Source: Curvibacter sp. PAE-UM (GTDB lineage: Bacteria > Pseudomonadota > Gammaproteobacteria > Burkholderiales > Burkholderiaceae_C). From it: DNA of 64,000 nt. The notes under the pieces were generated by a model. It was not told the origin of the DNA, did no database searches, and worked only from the letters and a program-made list of their open reading frames with translations. The stretch is from contig NZ_KQ483358.1 of the NCBI RefSeq assembly GCF_001432305.1, forward strand, positions 1,544,430 to 1,608,429. The letters are read 5' to 3'. A program made the position numbers and the translations under genes. Positions 43,738 through 53,189 of the stretch are shown here, in pieces; the stretch's first letter is position 1; every line of letters begins with the position of its first letter.

Positions 43738-43905
43738 ACATCGTCTTCAGGCTGGAAGCGGAAGCTGAACAAGGTCCGCTTTTCGACGTTGCGGCGTTTG
43801 CAAGGTGTCTAATGGGCTACGGCATGAATATCTAGTCAGTCCGGCTGACCGCCATATGGGAAGGTGCTGAGATACTTCCGGAATAGAAGTACATCAGGAG
43901 GAGCC

Positions 43906-45633
43906 ATGGGGAAGATTTGCCAACTCGAGATCCAAAATTTCCGATCGATAAAGGAGATGTCCTGGGCGCCGTCTGCCGGTATCAACTGCTTGGTCGGCCC
44001 GGGTGACAGTGGGAAGTCGACCATCCTTGACGCGATAGACCTGTGTCTTGGCGCGCGTCGCAGCGTAGCTTTCGGCGACACAGATTTCCACGACCTGGAC
44101 GTCACCCGACCCATCGTCATCTCGGCCACGCTAGACGGTTTGCCTGATGAGTTGCTGAACCTTGATTCCTACGGCGACTTTCTCCGCGGCTTCGACCCAG
44201 CGACGAGCCGAGTCGAAGACGAGCCCCGTGAAGGTATTCCCACCGTCCTGACGCTACGCCTCCGGGTCGCGGCCGACCTCGAACCCGTTTGGGCCCTGTA
44301 TTCAGAACGCGCTGAGCGTGATGGTCTTGAGCGCGGCTTGGCATGGAAGGAACGCGCGCTACTGGCGCCGGCTCGCATCGGAAGTTTCGCGAACAGTAAC
44401 TTGTCGTGGTCGCGTAACTCAGTGCTGAACCGCCTAACGGAAGACCGGGCTGACCTCGGCGCGCAGCTTGCGGCGGCTGCGCGGCAAGCCCGTGCCAACT
44501 TTGGCGACCAGGCTGATGCTCAGCTAGCTGACACATTGGCAACCGTGACGCAGGTTGCCAACCGCTTAGGCGTTTCGGTCGGCATATCCGCCAAAGCACT
44601 ACTTGATGCACATTCGGTGTCCATCGGGGATGGCGCGATAGCGCTGCACAACGAGGACGGGATCCCCTTGCGCTCGCTCGGTACCGGGTCGTCTCGACTG
44701 CTCGTTGCTGGTTTGCAGCGCGAGGCGGCAGATTCGGCGTGCATTGCCCTTGTCGATGAAGTCGAGTACGGCTTGGAGCCACACCGCTTGGCACGGCTGC
44801 TGGACTCGCTCGGCGCGAAGGAAGGAGCGCCAACCCTGCAGGTCTTCATGACAAGCCATTCGCCGGTGGCCTTACGGGAGCTGGCCGCTGATCAGGTTTT
44901 CATCGTACGGTCGCGGCGCGGCCGTCATTGCGCGCAGCGAGTCGGGTCGGTAGACGGCATTCAGGGAATGCTGCGCAAGGATGCAGAAGCGTTCCTGGCC
45001 AAGTCAGTGGTCGTATGCGAGGGGGCATCAGAGGTTGGGTTTGGACGTGGCCTGGACCAGTTTTGGGTCGGGGAGGGCCATACCTCATTCTTCGCGCTGG
45101 GTGGCGCCTATGTGGACACCGGCGGCAGCGAGCCGGACCGCTGCTTCGAGCGAGGTAGCGCACTTCTGAAGCTAGGGTACCGGGTGCTGGTGCTGGCAGA
45201 TTCGGACAAGCCCCCGACTCCCGCCGTGGTAAAGGGGTTTCACGATGCTGGCGGTGAATCGGTCGTCTGGCGACCCGCGCGTGCCCTCGAAGATGAACTG
45301 TTCCATAGCCTGTCGGACGAGGCTATCGATGCGTTACTCACCAAGGCGGCGGCAAACCTCGGGCGGGATTTGGTCAACGAGCACATCAAATCGAAGTCGG
45401 ACGGTAAAGTGGATCTAAGCGCTGTCGAGCTCGAGCGGATTCTTGACGGGTTCTCGGTCGAGACGAAGACCCTGCTCGGAATTGCGTCCAGAACGAAAGG
45501 CAACGGCTGGTTTAAGTCGGTGACCGCGTTCCAGGAGGTTGCGAAGGAGGTTGTTGGGCCGCACCTGGCTACCGCTGACGCCGACTTCCAAGCACTCATC
45601 AACAAGCTCCGTGCCTGGATTCATGCCGCCTGA
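43906..45633 (+). CDS. gajA: GajA-like OLD-family ATPase-nuclease (Gabija system)
   Basis: A 575-residue OLD-family protein. The ABC-type ATPase half has Walker A GPGDSGKST at residues 31-39 and a Walker-B-like CIALVDEVEYGLEP with signature LRSLGTGSSRLLVAGL. The C-terminal TOPRIM half has VVCEGASEVGFG (about 369-380) and VLADSDK (about 428-434) for metal-dependent DNA cleavage. Length and pairing with a UvrD-like helicase gene, overlapped by 11 nt, match GajA of Gabija, which nicks phage DNA when nucleotides fall. CAGGAGGA precedes the ATG at 43906. Confidence 0.85.
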   Translation: MGKICQLEIQNFRSIKEMSWAPSAGINCLVGPGDSGKSTILDAIDLCLGARRSVAFGDTDFHDLDVTRPIVISATLDGLPDELLNLDSYGDFLRGFDPATSRVEDEPREGIPTVLTLRLRVAADLEPVWALYSERAERDGLERGLAWKERALLAPARIGSFANSNLSWSRNSVLNRLTEDRADLGAQLAAAARQARANFGDQADAQLADTLATVTQVANRLGVSVGISAKALLDAHSVSIGDGAIALHNEDGIPLRSLGTGSSRLLVAGLQREAADSACIALVDEVEYGLEPHRLARLLDSLGAKEGAPTLQVFMTSHSPVALRELAADQVFIVRSRRGRHCAQRVGSVDGIQGMLRKDAEAFLAKSVVVCEGASEVGFGRGLDQFWVGEGHTSFFALGGAYVDTGGSEPDRCFERGSALLKLGYRVLVLADSDKPPTPAVVKGFHDAGGESVVWRPARALEDELFHSLSDEAIDALLTKAAANLGRDLVNEHIKSKSDGKVDLSAVELERILDGFSVETKTLLGIASRTKGNGWFKSVTAFQEVAKEVVGPHLATADADFQALINKLRAWIHAA

Positions 45634-47035
45634 ACTCGACCTCCTTGCGGTTGACCGCGGCTCGGTAACCGCACCTGCTGGATGCGGCAAGACTCATCTC
45701 ATCGCCGACACGTTGGCGCTACACGTCGGGCCGAAGCGCGTCCTGGTCTTGACCCACACCAACGCTGGCGCCGCTGCGCTGCGCCAGCGCCTGAAGAAGG
45801 CCGGCGTCGGGTCAGCCGCCTTTCGGGTGTCGACGATTGATGGCTTCGTCATGCGCCTCATCGCGATGTTTCCGATGCGCAGCGCCATCGACCCACGTAT
45901 TCTTGAAATCAGCAACCCGGGCCACGACTACCCCGCGATTCGTGATGCCGCCCTTGGTCTCTTACAGGCCGGTCACCTTTCCACGGCGTTGCATGCGACG
46001 TATGGGCGAGTCATCGTCGACGAATATCAGGACTGCAACCTCGTCCAACATAGCATTGTCGACGCACTCGCCGCTGAACTGCCAACGGTTGTCCTTGGCG
46101 ACCCCATGCAGGCCATCTTCGGCTTTGCGGGCAATCGACTGGTCAGCTGGGGCAGGGATGTCGTGCCTCGATTCCCGCCCATCGGCGAACTTGCGACGCC
46201 ATGGCGATGGATAAACGCAGGCACGGAAGAGCTTGGGCGATGGTTGCTTTATGCCCGTGCCGAGTTGGAAGCTGGCCGCGCTGTCGACCTGCGAGCAGCC
46301 CCGACTGGATTGCAGTGGGTTCAGCTCGACGCTGCAAACCGGGAAAACGGTCGGCGAACCGCTGCGCACACGCGCCTTCAGGATGGCGAGGAGACTGTCC
46401 TCATCATCGGCGACGCTCGCAACACAAGGGGGCGGCATCAGCTAACCAGCCAGACGCGCGGAGCTACGTCCGTCGAGACGGCGGACCTGGGCGACCTGAC
46501 CAGCTTCGCGCGTCGCTTTGACTTGGCCCGGGCTGACGCACTTGAGCACTTGGTCAACTTCGCGGGCGACGTCATGACCGGCGTCGGCGCGGCAGCTTTC
46601 CTTGGTCGGATCAAGACCCTCCAGGGCGGTCGAGCCAAAAATCCAGCCACCCAGGCTGAAGCGGCAGCACTGGCGTTCGCCGCGCGTCCAGAGCTAAGCG
46701 CGGCCTTGCATCTGCTTCAACAGCTGGAGGGCCAGGAAGGCACGCGGGTTTACAGGCCGGTGATGCTGCACTGCTGCCGGTCGGCCATGCGTGCCGTCTC
46801 CGTGGACCGCACCTTCTTGGAAGCGGTGCTACAGACCCGTGAGAGGAATCGACATCACGGCCGTCCAGTCTCGCGCAGGGCGGTTGGAAGTACCCTCCTT
46901 TTGAAAGGGTTGGAAGCTGACGTTGCGGTCATCCTGCAGCCAGAGCAGATGGACGCATGCAACCTTTACGTCGCGCTGACACGCGGCGCCAAGCGCGTTC
47001 TGATCTGCTCAGAGAGCAACGTGCTGAGGCCTTGA
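45623..47035 (+). CDS. gajB: GajB-like UvrD/PcrA-type helicase (Gabija system)
   Basis: A 470-residue superfamily 1 helicase. Walker A is TAPAGCGKTHL (about 16-26), Walker B VIVDEYQDCN (about 130-139), then VVLGDPMQAIFGF and, near the C-terminus, STLLLKGLEADVAVIL and NLYVALTRGAKRVLI (motifs V and VI). Short accessory domains are typical of GajB, the helicase partner that senses DNA ends. The start at 45623 overlaps the gajA stop by 11 nt. It is convergent with tniQ, so the system lies as cargo next to a Tn7-like module. Confidence 0.85.
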   Translation: MPPELDLLAVDRGSVTAPAGCGKTHLIADTLALHVGPKRVLVLTHTNAGAAALRQRLKKAGVGSAAFRVSTIDGFVMRLIAMFPMRSAIDPRILEISNPGHDYPAIRDAALGLLQAGHLSTALHATYGRVIVDEYQDCNLVQHSIVDALAAELPTVVLGDPMQAIFGFAGNRLVSWGRDVVPRFPPIGELATPWRWINAGTEELGRWLLYARAELEAGRAVDLRAAPTGLQWVQLDAANRENGRRTAAHTRLQDGEETVLIIGDARNTRGRHQLTSQTRGATSVETADLGDLTSFARRFDLARADALEHLVNFAGDVMTGVGAAAFLGRIKTLQGGRAKNPATQAEAAALAFAARPELSAALHLLQQLEGQEGTRVYRPVMLHCCRSAMRAVSVDRTFLEAVLQTRERNRHHGRPVSRRAVGSTLLLKGLEADVAVILQPEQMDACNLYVALTRGAKRVLICSESNVLRP

Positions 47036-47285
47036 CGTCCGGGCTGTCGGCGACTACTTCTTGGCTTTTGATGCTGAGGGCTTGTTGTCCCGGTTGGCGC
47101 CGACGAGGATGATGTCTGGGTTGTCCGCATTGGGGCTGCGGCTTTTTCCGATCGACTGACTGCTCTCGCAGTCGGAAGCGGACAAAGGTGAATGGGTGAT
47201 ATCGACCAGAATCAGAATTGCGCTGGATGGGAAACGGATGCGTAGTTTTGAGCTACGAGGCAATGTTTGGATTGCCCGTGGCTGT
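47036..47285. other. Gap between gajB and tniQ
   Basis: 250 bases between convergent genes. A minus-strand frame ending at 47054 reads a hydrophilic tail (LVDITHSPLSASDCESSQSI, then GKSRSPNADNPDIILVGANR) that looks protein-like but overlaps the end of tniQ in another frame and has no clear start. It might be the end of a small gene. No terminator was identified with confidence. Confidence 0.4.
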
Positions 47286-48926
47286 TCAGCCGATTGAATG
47301 GGTAGACATATGCTGCAATGTTGTCCGCGCGTTCGCATTCTCTGGCTTGTGTTGGCGCCCTTGGTGGGGCGGGCTGCGCCTGATTGCCGCTTGGTTGATC
47401 AATTTCTGATCGCGTAGGCAGTCGAGATCAGATTTTTTTATCAGAATCGAGGAGATACGGTCGTCGTGACGCCCGAGAGGATGTACCTCCCCGGTAAGGA
47501 TTGCCGCCAGGAGCTGCCCTTTGATGGTTTTGTCCCTAGGGTGTGAGAGCTTCAAGAACCGACCTAGAACCAAGACGGACTCGGGAGCCGGAAATGTGCC
47601 AGTCGAAATCAGTTGCGCCTTGTCGAGGAGCTGCTGTCGGACCCTTTCCAGATCTAACCGAAAATACCCGCGCCGCTGCAGCCTGGGATCACGGGCGCCC
47701 AAAAGGCAGTTCTCTTTGAGAAACTGCAGCGCGCTGACAGGAATCCCCAGATAGGCGGCCGCGGCCCGGGTCTCCAGGATATCAACGGTGCCTTCTGAAT
47801 TGGCTGCGGCTTTCAAATTGTCCGAGTCGAAGCCGTAGCGTCTGGATCCCGTGCGGACATACATCGTCTCGTCGATCATGCCAGCGCGCATCCATTTACT
47901 TAGCGTGCCGGCGCTGACCCCCAGGACGCTGGCTAGTTCATGCCGGTTGAGTCGCTTCTTCTTCTCCTCAGTCTGGGCCACAAGGCGCGCATCGACAGCT
48001 GCTCCATTCCACTCCCTGACGCCAAAGTCCAGGAACGCTTGACGTATCCAGGGAAGCTCTTGGCCTGAGCGCCTGCGGCCTGATTTGACGAATTGCTGAT
48101 AGAAGCGGTTATAGAATTTCAAGAAACTGGTCTCATCAGGATTGCGCTTGGCCATCTCGCCGCGCAAAAAAGTGGACAGACCATTGGGCCAGTCCGACAG
48201 CAGATTGGCCACCGCGAGGACGGAGTCTTGCGCCGGGACCTTCCCATAGGGCTCGTTGAGTACAAATGCTCCCAGGCGGAACAAATGCACCATCAGTGAT
48301 CGCAATGGAAGCTCCAGCAGGTGATCGATAGGCAGGCCAGTAGTCGTGTTCTCCAGGATTGTGCGTTCGTCATGCAGACGCGCGTACAGAACTTTCATCA
48401 AATCCACCTCGCCGGCACTGGCTGCTTCCATAGGGGCGCTGGCGAGGTCCGTTCCGCATTTGCAAATAAGCGGTGCCGGTCTGAACTGCCGCAGGGGAGA
48501 TAGGCATGTGGGGCACTGCATCAATGCTTGGCAACCATGAAATGGGCAGGCCGTGGCGATGCGTAGGTCCCAGAATACGTCGACATAGCCTGACTCCTGC
48601 GCGCACAAGGGGCATAGCCCTTGCTGCGCCAGGCGGAATGGACGTGTCATCAGACCGCTTCCAAGGTCGTGCCCCGCAATCTGGTAGGTGGTGTCGCCTT
48701 CGTCGCTTGTGCGTGTATAGGACATCGCTTCAATTCGGGCGACGTCCTGCCCCAGTACACCTGCCAGCTTGTGTGCGGACAGGCAGGCCGTGTTCATTTC
48801 GCCCTGCTCCAGGCCCGCATGGCGATAGATGTGCCAAGGCGAATCGTAGCCATTGGCCTCGGTGATTCTCAGCATATAGCCGAGCAGGCCTTCGCGAGGT
48901 TTGGGTTCGGGTGTGACGACCAACAT
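47286..48926 (-). CDS. tniQ: TniQ-family transposition targeting protein
   Basis: A 546-residue protein. The N-terminus reads MLVVTPEPKPREGLLGYMLR, as in TniQ/TnsD. Zinc-finger cysteines and histidine follow (CPLCAQESG, ACPFHGCQALMQCPTC, ICKCG; about residues 100-165). The C-terminal half contains HTH-like units (NRHELASVLGVSAGTLSKWM and a second one near AAAYLGIPVSALQFLKE). TniQ/TnsD proteins choose the insertion site for Tn7-like elements. The start is 1 nt past the tniB stop. Confidence 0.85.
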   Translation of the reverse strand: MLVVTPEPKPREGLLGYMLRITEANGYDSPWHIYRHAGLEQGEMNTACLSAHKLAGVLGQDVARIEAMSYTRTSDEGDTTYQIAGHDLGSGLMTRPFRLAQQGLCPLCAQESGYVDVFWDLRIATACPFHGCQALMQCPTCLSPLRQFRPAPLICKCGTDLASAPMEAASAGEVDLMKVLYARLHDERTILENTTTGLPIDHLLELPLRSLMVHLFRLGAFVLNEPYGKVPAQDSVLAVANLLSDWPNGLSTFLRGEMAKRNPDETSFLKFYNRFYQQFVKSGRRRSGQELPWIRQAFLDFGVREWNGAAVDARLVAQTEEKKKRLNRHELASVLGVSAGTLSKWMRAGMIDETMYVRTGSRRYGFDSDNLKAAANSEGTVDILETRAAAAYLGIPVSALQFLKENCLLGARDPRLQRRGYFRLDLERVRQQLLDKAQLISTGTFPAPESVLVLGRFLKLSHPRDKTIKGQLLAAILTGEVHPLGRHDDRISSILIKKSDLDCLRDQKLINQAAIRRSPPHQGRQHKPENANARTTLQHMSTHSIG

Positions 48927-48927
48927 G

Positions 48928-49962
48928 TCAGGCTCCAAAGGCGTCGTTGTAGCCGCCGCGCGCGCTTCGCTTTCCAGCGCGCTTGGTTGCCTTTGGCGGA
49001 CGCGGCGCTGGGCGGCCGACGCTCTGGGCCCACAGAAGAAGTTCATCCCGTTTGTATTGCTTCAAGAAATCCTGTGCAAAGGGGTTAGGCATGACCGGGG
49101 TGGATTGGCCCGTGGCTGGGGTATCCCTTTGGATAGACCAGATCGATTGGGTATGCGCTTCCTGCAGATCTTTCAGCGTCAGGGCCTTGCGGTCGGCGGT
49201 CGAGGCGTTCCAGACCAGTTGGCGCAGGAACTTGGACAGGATGCCAATCAGCCCGCCGCAGGTGCAAAAGCAGCGAAACGCCATCTCCTCGGCCGCCAGA
49301 GCGGGGCAGTCCAGGACGCCGGCTATCACCTCGTCAAAAGCCTGCAGGATTGCCAAGAACTCCTGCCGCTCTACTTCGACTGTCCAGTTAAGGCGCGGCA
49401 TGATGACGGGTGCTGCGAAGCGGCCGGCCAGCTGCTCATTCTGGTCAATGACTGCCCTGCAGGTCGGTAATCCCGCCACCACAAGCGCGCAGCGGGTTTC
49501 GTCGGCCAAGATCTTCAGCCAATCGGCCACCTGATGCATGACCATCTGGGAGCCTTTGTCAAAAAAATGCTGAAACTCGTCGAGAACCACCATATAGGTG
49601 CCGACCTTTTGCATCAGGTGCTTCAGACGCATCGTCTTGGCGTTCTCCGTACCCGTCGTGAACCGCGGGTCGCCTATGGCTCCCAGTAGCAGTTCCACCA
49701 GTCCTTTGACAGTGGGGTATGAAGGCGTCTTGACGCGCAAGATCGGAATCGAGAGACCTTGCTCCAGACGCGTTGGAGGATGGCGGTGGCAAAACTCTTC
49801 GATAACCCGACTCTTGCCGGTTCTTGACTCACCGATTAGCGCTATGCAAACGGGTTCGCTGGCGCCTGGGGCGTAGGCGTAGCACTGCTCCAGCTTGTCG
49901 ATCGCGTGATCGAAAGCCGAATGAGGAACGAGAATGCTGTCAATGATGTATTTAATGTCCAT
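48928..49962 (-). CDS. tniB: TniB/TnsC-type AAA+ transposition ATPase
   Basis: A 344-residue AAA+ ATPase with Walker A GESRTGKS at 44-51, Walker B YMVVLDEFQHFFDKG (about 123-137) and sensor region ALVVAGLPTCRAV. It links target recognition by TniQ to the transposase, as TnsC does in Tn7. The C-terminus is a basic Pro/Lys/Arg tail, likely contacting DNA or transposase. No Shine-Dalgarno is visible: ten 9-bp repeats run up to the base after the start codon. Confidence 0.88.
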   Translation of the reverse strand: MDIKYIIDSILVPHSAFDHAIDKLEQCYAYAPGASEPVCIALIGESRTGKSRVIEEFCHRHPPTRLEQGLSIPILRVKTPSYPTVKGLVELLLGAIGDPRFTTGTENAKTMRLKHLMQKVGTYMVVLDEFQHFFDKGSQMVMHQVADWLKILADETRCALVVAGLPTCRAVIDQNEQLAGRFAAPVIMPRLNWTVEVERQEFLAILQAFDEVIAGVLDCPALAAEEMAFRCFCTCGGLIGILSKFLRQLVWNASTADRKALTLKDLQEAHTQSIWSIQRDTPATGQSTPVMPNPFAQDFLKQYKRDELLLWAQSVGRPAPRPPKATKRAGKRSARGGYNDAFGA

Positions 49963-49963
49963 G

Positions 49964-50053
49964 GGCTGAAATGGCTGAAATGGCTGAAATGGCTGAAATG
50001 GCTGAAGTGGCTGAAGTGGCTGAAGTGGCTGAAGTGGCTGAAGTGGCTGAAGT
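49964..50053. repeat. 9-bp minisatellite, ten units, abutting the tniB start
   Basis: Four copies of GGCTGAAAT followed by six of GGCTGAAGT, with no interruptions, ending 1 nt before the tniB start codon (tniB is on the minus strand). The whole 5' leader next to the start is made of the repeat. The 9-bp unit keeps any reading frame, so copy-number change would alter spacing or structure rather than frame. Confidence 0.95.
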
Positions 50054-50105
50054 GTGGAATTGCAGATGGGGTTGTGGCTGGTGATCCCATGAAGACAAGC
50101 CCGGC

Positions 50106-50137
50106 AAAAAGAAAGAACCCCTGAAGCGCGTTCTTTC
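50106..50137 (-). terminator. Terminator-like hairpin between tniA and tniB
   Basis: On the minus strand GAAAGAAC pairs with GTTCTTTC (8 bp; 50111-50118 and 50130-50137) followed by a run of five T (50106-50110). It lies 38 nt past the tniA stop and could end most tniA transcripts. A competing fold pairs CCCCTGAAGCG with CGCTTCATGGGG just upstream. Confidence 0.6.
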
Positions 50138-50174
50138 TCGGTCCGGACCGCTTCATGGGGATGAGGGCGTTCTG

Positions 50175-52226
50175 TCAGGGCGAAGCACGCCGGTCCCGCA
50201 GCAGCGGCCCAAACTGCTTGGACGCGGAAAACTGCGGTAAGTCGACGTTCGCTTCGACATCCGTGGGTTTCAAAGCCGGCTGCTGCGTCGAGTCCGACTC
50301 CTGGGTCACAGCAGGGGCGGACGTCGGCCGTACGGCCTTATGCTCGACGCCTTTGGGAGAACGCGGGCGTGCTTGGGGGGGCGAGGTTTCGCGAGTCGGA
50401 ATCTCCTTGTCGCCCGCATGGAGGAAGCGAGCGCCCCGACTCATCGTCTTGCGCGACTTGCCCAAGCCAAGCCGTTTGAGAACGATCTCGCTGATCTGGT
50501 GCTTCGCTTCGCGCCAACCCGTATCGTCGTACTGTCCCAGGATGCGGGCCGCGTAGCGCCGGATGATCTTGTGCTGCCAGCGGGTCAGGCCCTTGGTGTA
50601 GTCACTGTTGAGCGCGGGGACCTCGTAGATTTCGCCATCCGAGCCTATGACATGAAGACTGCCGATATCCGAGTCGTTGACACGGATGTCCACTTCAAGC
50701 TGCGCGCCAAAGCGTCGACGCAGGTCGGTCATCTCCGGCGAGTTGTAGAACAGGGAGTCGAATTCAATCCCTTGGTGGCTCAGCTTCCTAGTGTAGGGGC
50801 GGCCAAGCAGCGCGTCCAGACGCTTGGGGTCGTCGGGCAGGGGAATTTCGTCGATGGCGATCGAATTCTTCCATGCCGCGGCAGGCGCCGTTTTAAGCCC
50901 ACGGTGCGGACGCTGGTGGTAAACGTCGACGATCCAGTGGTGGATAACCTCCTTCATGACACTCAGACTCACGACGGCGTGGCGCGCGGGGTTGTAGTCT
51001 TCTCGCGCAAGGATGTTCTCGAAGGTCGTGCCCGGCGCGATGTGGGCTACTTCCCGGTTCAGCGTACCCTGGAAGCGTTCGATCTTGCCTTTGAGCCAAG
51101 GTGTCTTGCGCGGCGTGTAGTGGATTTCGACGCCAAACGCTTCGCAGGCGAGTTCCAGTGCGCTGCTGTGGAATTCAGGACCGTTGTCCACAACCAGGGT
51201 GGCCATCACCCCGTGTGCTTCCCATGCATTGCGGATCTCTGGGTAGCACTGCGCGAGGTCCGTCTTAGGCAAAAAGGCGTGACGCAGACACTTGGCGACA
51301 GAAAGATAGCTCGGAGGCTCGAAACCGATGTAAATCCCCAGGATGCAACGGGTGTGGCAGTCGATGCAGACCGTGAGGTAGGGACGTCCCAGAGGCAAGC
51401 CGCTCTGGTCATCCACCACGATCAGATTGAGGATCGTGTGGTCGATTTCCACCCGCTCCAATGGCGCCAGCGTCGCATGATGATTCAGTACGGCCCGAAA
51501 CTTGCGTTTGGCATAAGTGTCGCCGTGGCGGGCCGCGCAACGGTCGTACGCAGGGATGGCTTCGATGAGGCGTCGCAACAGGCGCCGTGTCGGGCGGGGG
51601 AGCTGCAGCTGTTGTGGGCGCAGTTGGTTTTCCTTGTCGACGGCGACGATGGCGTGGTTCAGGGTCTCCTCGATGGTGATCCGCTCTGGCTTCAAATAGA
51701 AATCGTCGATGACCTGATCAATCAGGTTCAAGACTTCCTGCGGATACCTCGGTTTGCGGTGAGTGCCTTTGAGAAATCCCGGTGCTAGGCTATGGATGTC
51801 TTCTCCGCAAGCGAAGTAGCGGTCGTGCCAACGCAAAACCGAACTCGTGCTCGGTTTTGGAGTGGAGACATTCAGCAACTTGTGGACGTGTGCTATGGCG
51901 TTGGCGATGACCTGCCGGGTGCGTGCAAGTCCTTTGACGGCTAACACGTAGGCGCGGCGTGTCTTGGCAATGAGCCAGTCTGCATCGCTCATGGTGACCG
52001 GCGCTTTGACCCGTTTGAAGGTCCTGACGGCCTGGTCATAGTCCGACAGAAAAATCAGACGACCTTGCATGTACAGCGCCTGCAGTTCTACTTGGGACAG
52101 CTCGGAGATGCGCCGTGTCGTGAACTCCTCGATCTGCCAGATACTGTCGCTGACCTTGCGAACCAGATGGTGTTCACGGTCGTCGATTCGGATGCGCGCG
52201 TTGGCGCTGAAGGTATGCTTGCCCAT
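50175..52226 (-). CDS. tniA: TniA/TnsB-type DDE transposase
   Basis: A 683-residue Mu/TniA-family transposase. The DDE triad is Asp262 (EIDHTILNLIVVDD), Asp347 (LVVDNGPEFHS) and Glu383 (WLKGKIERFQGTLN). An N-terminal HTH region and a C-terminal Mu-type beta-barrel (SHQGIEFDSLFYNSPEM) surround it, and a disordered basic tail follows residue 600. The start at 52226 shares one base with the tnsA stop. It makes the strand-transfer cuts for a Tn7-like element. Confidence 0.9.
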   Translation of the reverse strand: MGKHTFSANARIRIDDREHHLVRKVSDSIWQIEEFTTRRISELSQVELQALYMQGRLIFLSDYDQAVRTFKRVKAPVTMSDADWLIAKTRRAYVLAVKGLARTRQVIANAIAHVHKLLNVSTPKPSTSSVLRWHDRYFACGEDIHSLAPGFLKGTHRKPRYPQEVLNLIDQVIDDFYLKPERITIEETLNHAIVAVDKENQLRPQQLQLPRPTRRLLRRLIEAIPAYDRCAARHGDTYAKRKFRAVLNHHATLAPLERVEIDHTILNLIVVDDQSGLPLGRPYLTVCIDCHTRCILGIYIGFEPPSYLSVAKCLRHAFLPKTDLAQCYPEIRNAWEAHGVMATLVVDNGPEFHSSALELACEAFGVEIHYTPRKTPWLKGKIERFQGTLNREVAHIAPGTTFENILAREDYNPARHAVVSLSVMKEVIHHWIVDVYHQRPHRGLKTAPAAAWKNSIAIDEIPLPDDPKRLDALLGRPYTRKLSHQGIEFDSLFYNSPEMTDLRRRFGAQLEVDIRVNDSDIGSLHVIGSDGEIYEVPALNSDYTKGLTRWQHKIIRRYAARILGQYDDTGWREAKHQISEIVLKRLGLGKSRKTMSRGARFLHAGDKEIPTRETSPPQARPRSPKGVEHKAVRPTSAPAVTQESDSTQQPALKPTDVEANVDLPQFSASKQFGPLLRDRRASP

Positions 52227-52897
52227 TACCGGCTTCCCTTCGAATCCGCGGACCAATGTAAAACCGTCGAAGCGCCCAGTTCTTTGTCCAAGTCGAGGGT
52301 CACACTGCCCTCCAGCACTAGTCGACAGGCCAGAGCCACTCCCCTGGCACCCAGAGCACCCCCCTGAATGTCGTTCCAGCACAGGTGGCCCTCTTGGGCA
52401 AACATGCGTCTTGCCCACTCTCGGGCATGGGCGTGGATCGGTTGCCGACCGTAGCGCGCCAGATACGAGCAGGTTTTCAACCGGGGTTGGAGGGCCAGGT
52501 CTTCCGCCAGGAGCAGCCGGTATCGGTAACCAAAGCGCGGCAGCTCCTCTTCCATGAGCGCTGTGCGTACTTGAACTTCAGGGTCCTGGGCTTGCTTGGC
52601 AGGCTTGATTTCCAGAAACTCTTGGTGACTTTCATACTGGACCCACACGTCAGGGAAATGCCGAAAGCTGCGGCCCGCGACCTCATATTGAATGACCGCG
52701 GGCTGCTCTTTGTAAGTGCGTACCCGCGTATCGCAATCGAGCAGGACGAAGGCATTGCGCTCATTCAGCGATTCCCACTGCGTCATGCGGCCAGTCTTCC
52801 AGCTCGGCCATTTGCCAGTGCAGAAGGACTTGGAACGGGTTACAACCTTGCGGGCGAGTATGTCCGTCGGCGCTAGGGTGACAGATTGGATGTGCAT
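52226..52897 (-). CDS. tnsA: TnsA-like heteromeric transposase endonuclease
   Basis: A 223-residue restriction-endonuclease-fold protein. Candidate catalytic residues are Glu42 or Glu46 (WESLNERNAF), Asp83 (RHFPDVWVQYES) and Lys98 (FLEIKPAK), matching TnsA. TnsA cuts the 5' ends so that the element moves by cut-and-paste. A DNA-binding C-terminal half follows. The start at 52897 gives MHIQSVTLAP; it is the first gene of the transposition operon, with a 7-bp perfect hairpin (GCTGGGC/GCCCAGC) at 52920-52936 in its leader. Confidence 0.8.
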   Translation of the reverse strand: MHIQSVTLAPTDILARKVVTRSKSFCTGKWPSWKTGRMTQWESLNERNAFVLLDCDTRVRTYKEQPAVIQYEVAGRSFRHFPDVWVQYESHQEFLEIKPAKQAQDPEVQVRTALMEEELPRFGYRYRLLLAEDLALQPRLKTCSYLARYGRQPIHAHAREWARRMFAQEGHLCWNDIQGGALGARGVALACRLVLEGSVTLDLDKELGASTVLHWSADSKGSR

Positions 52898-53160
52898 ATG
52901 CGAAATCCAGGTTAGGTGAGCTGGGCATAGCCCAGCGAGATCAGGCGTAGGGTGCTGCCTGGACGTTCCGTCATCGCCATCTAGGCAGGATGAACGCGGA
53001 GGTCTTGGCAGTGGGCGGTAGCCAGGGCGGCCATGGGCCGGTCCCGCAGAAGACGCCGCAGCGTGCTTGGCCATCAAGCGGCGCGCGGCGTGCCGGCATC
53101 GTCCGATGCGGTAGTGATGCTTTCAGGCGGCACGTCTCCCTCATCGGTACTTTTGGACCG

Positions 53161-53189
53161 TTGACAGAGAAGCAAACCTGGGGGATACT
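53161..53189 (+). promoter_or_regulatory. Strong sigma-70-like promoter facing away from tnsA
   Basis: TTGACA at 53161-53166, exactly 17 nt, then GATACT at 53184-53189. The -35 is a perfect consensus match and the spacing is ideal. No protein gene starts downstream on this strand before 53781, but a structured noncoding stretch with a terminator follows at once. Confidence 0.7.

Noticed and set aside
49964-50053. The 9-bp tandem repeats as a possible CRISPR array or coding repeat (HFS or KWL repeats)
   Set aside because: Units are contiguous without spacers and far too short for CRISPR; frames through them have no supported start and no matching protein.
47286-52897. A CRISPR-associated transposon
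   Set aside because: The TnsABC-TniQ module invited this, but no Cas12k, Cascade gene or repeat-spacer array is visible in the window.
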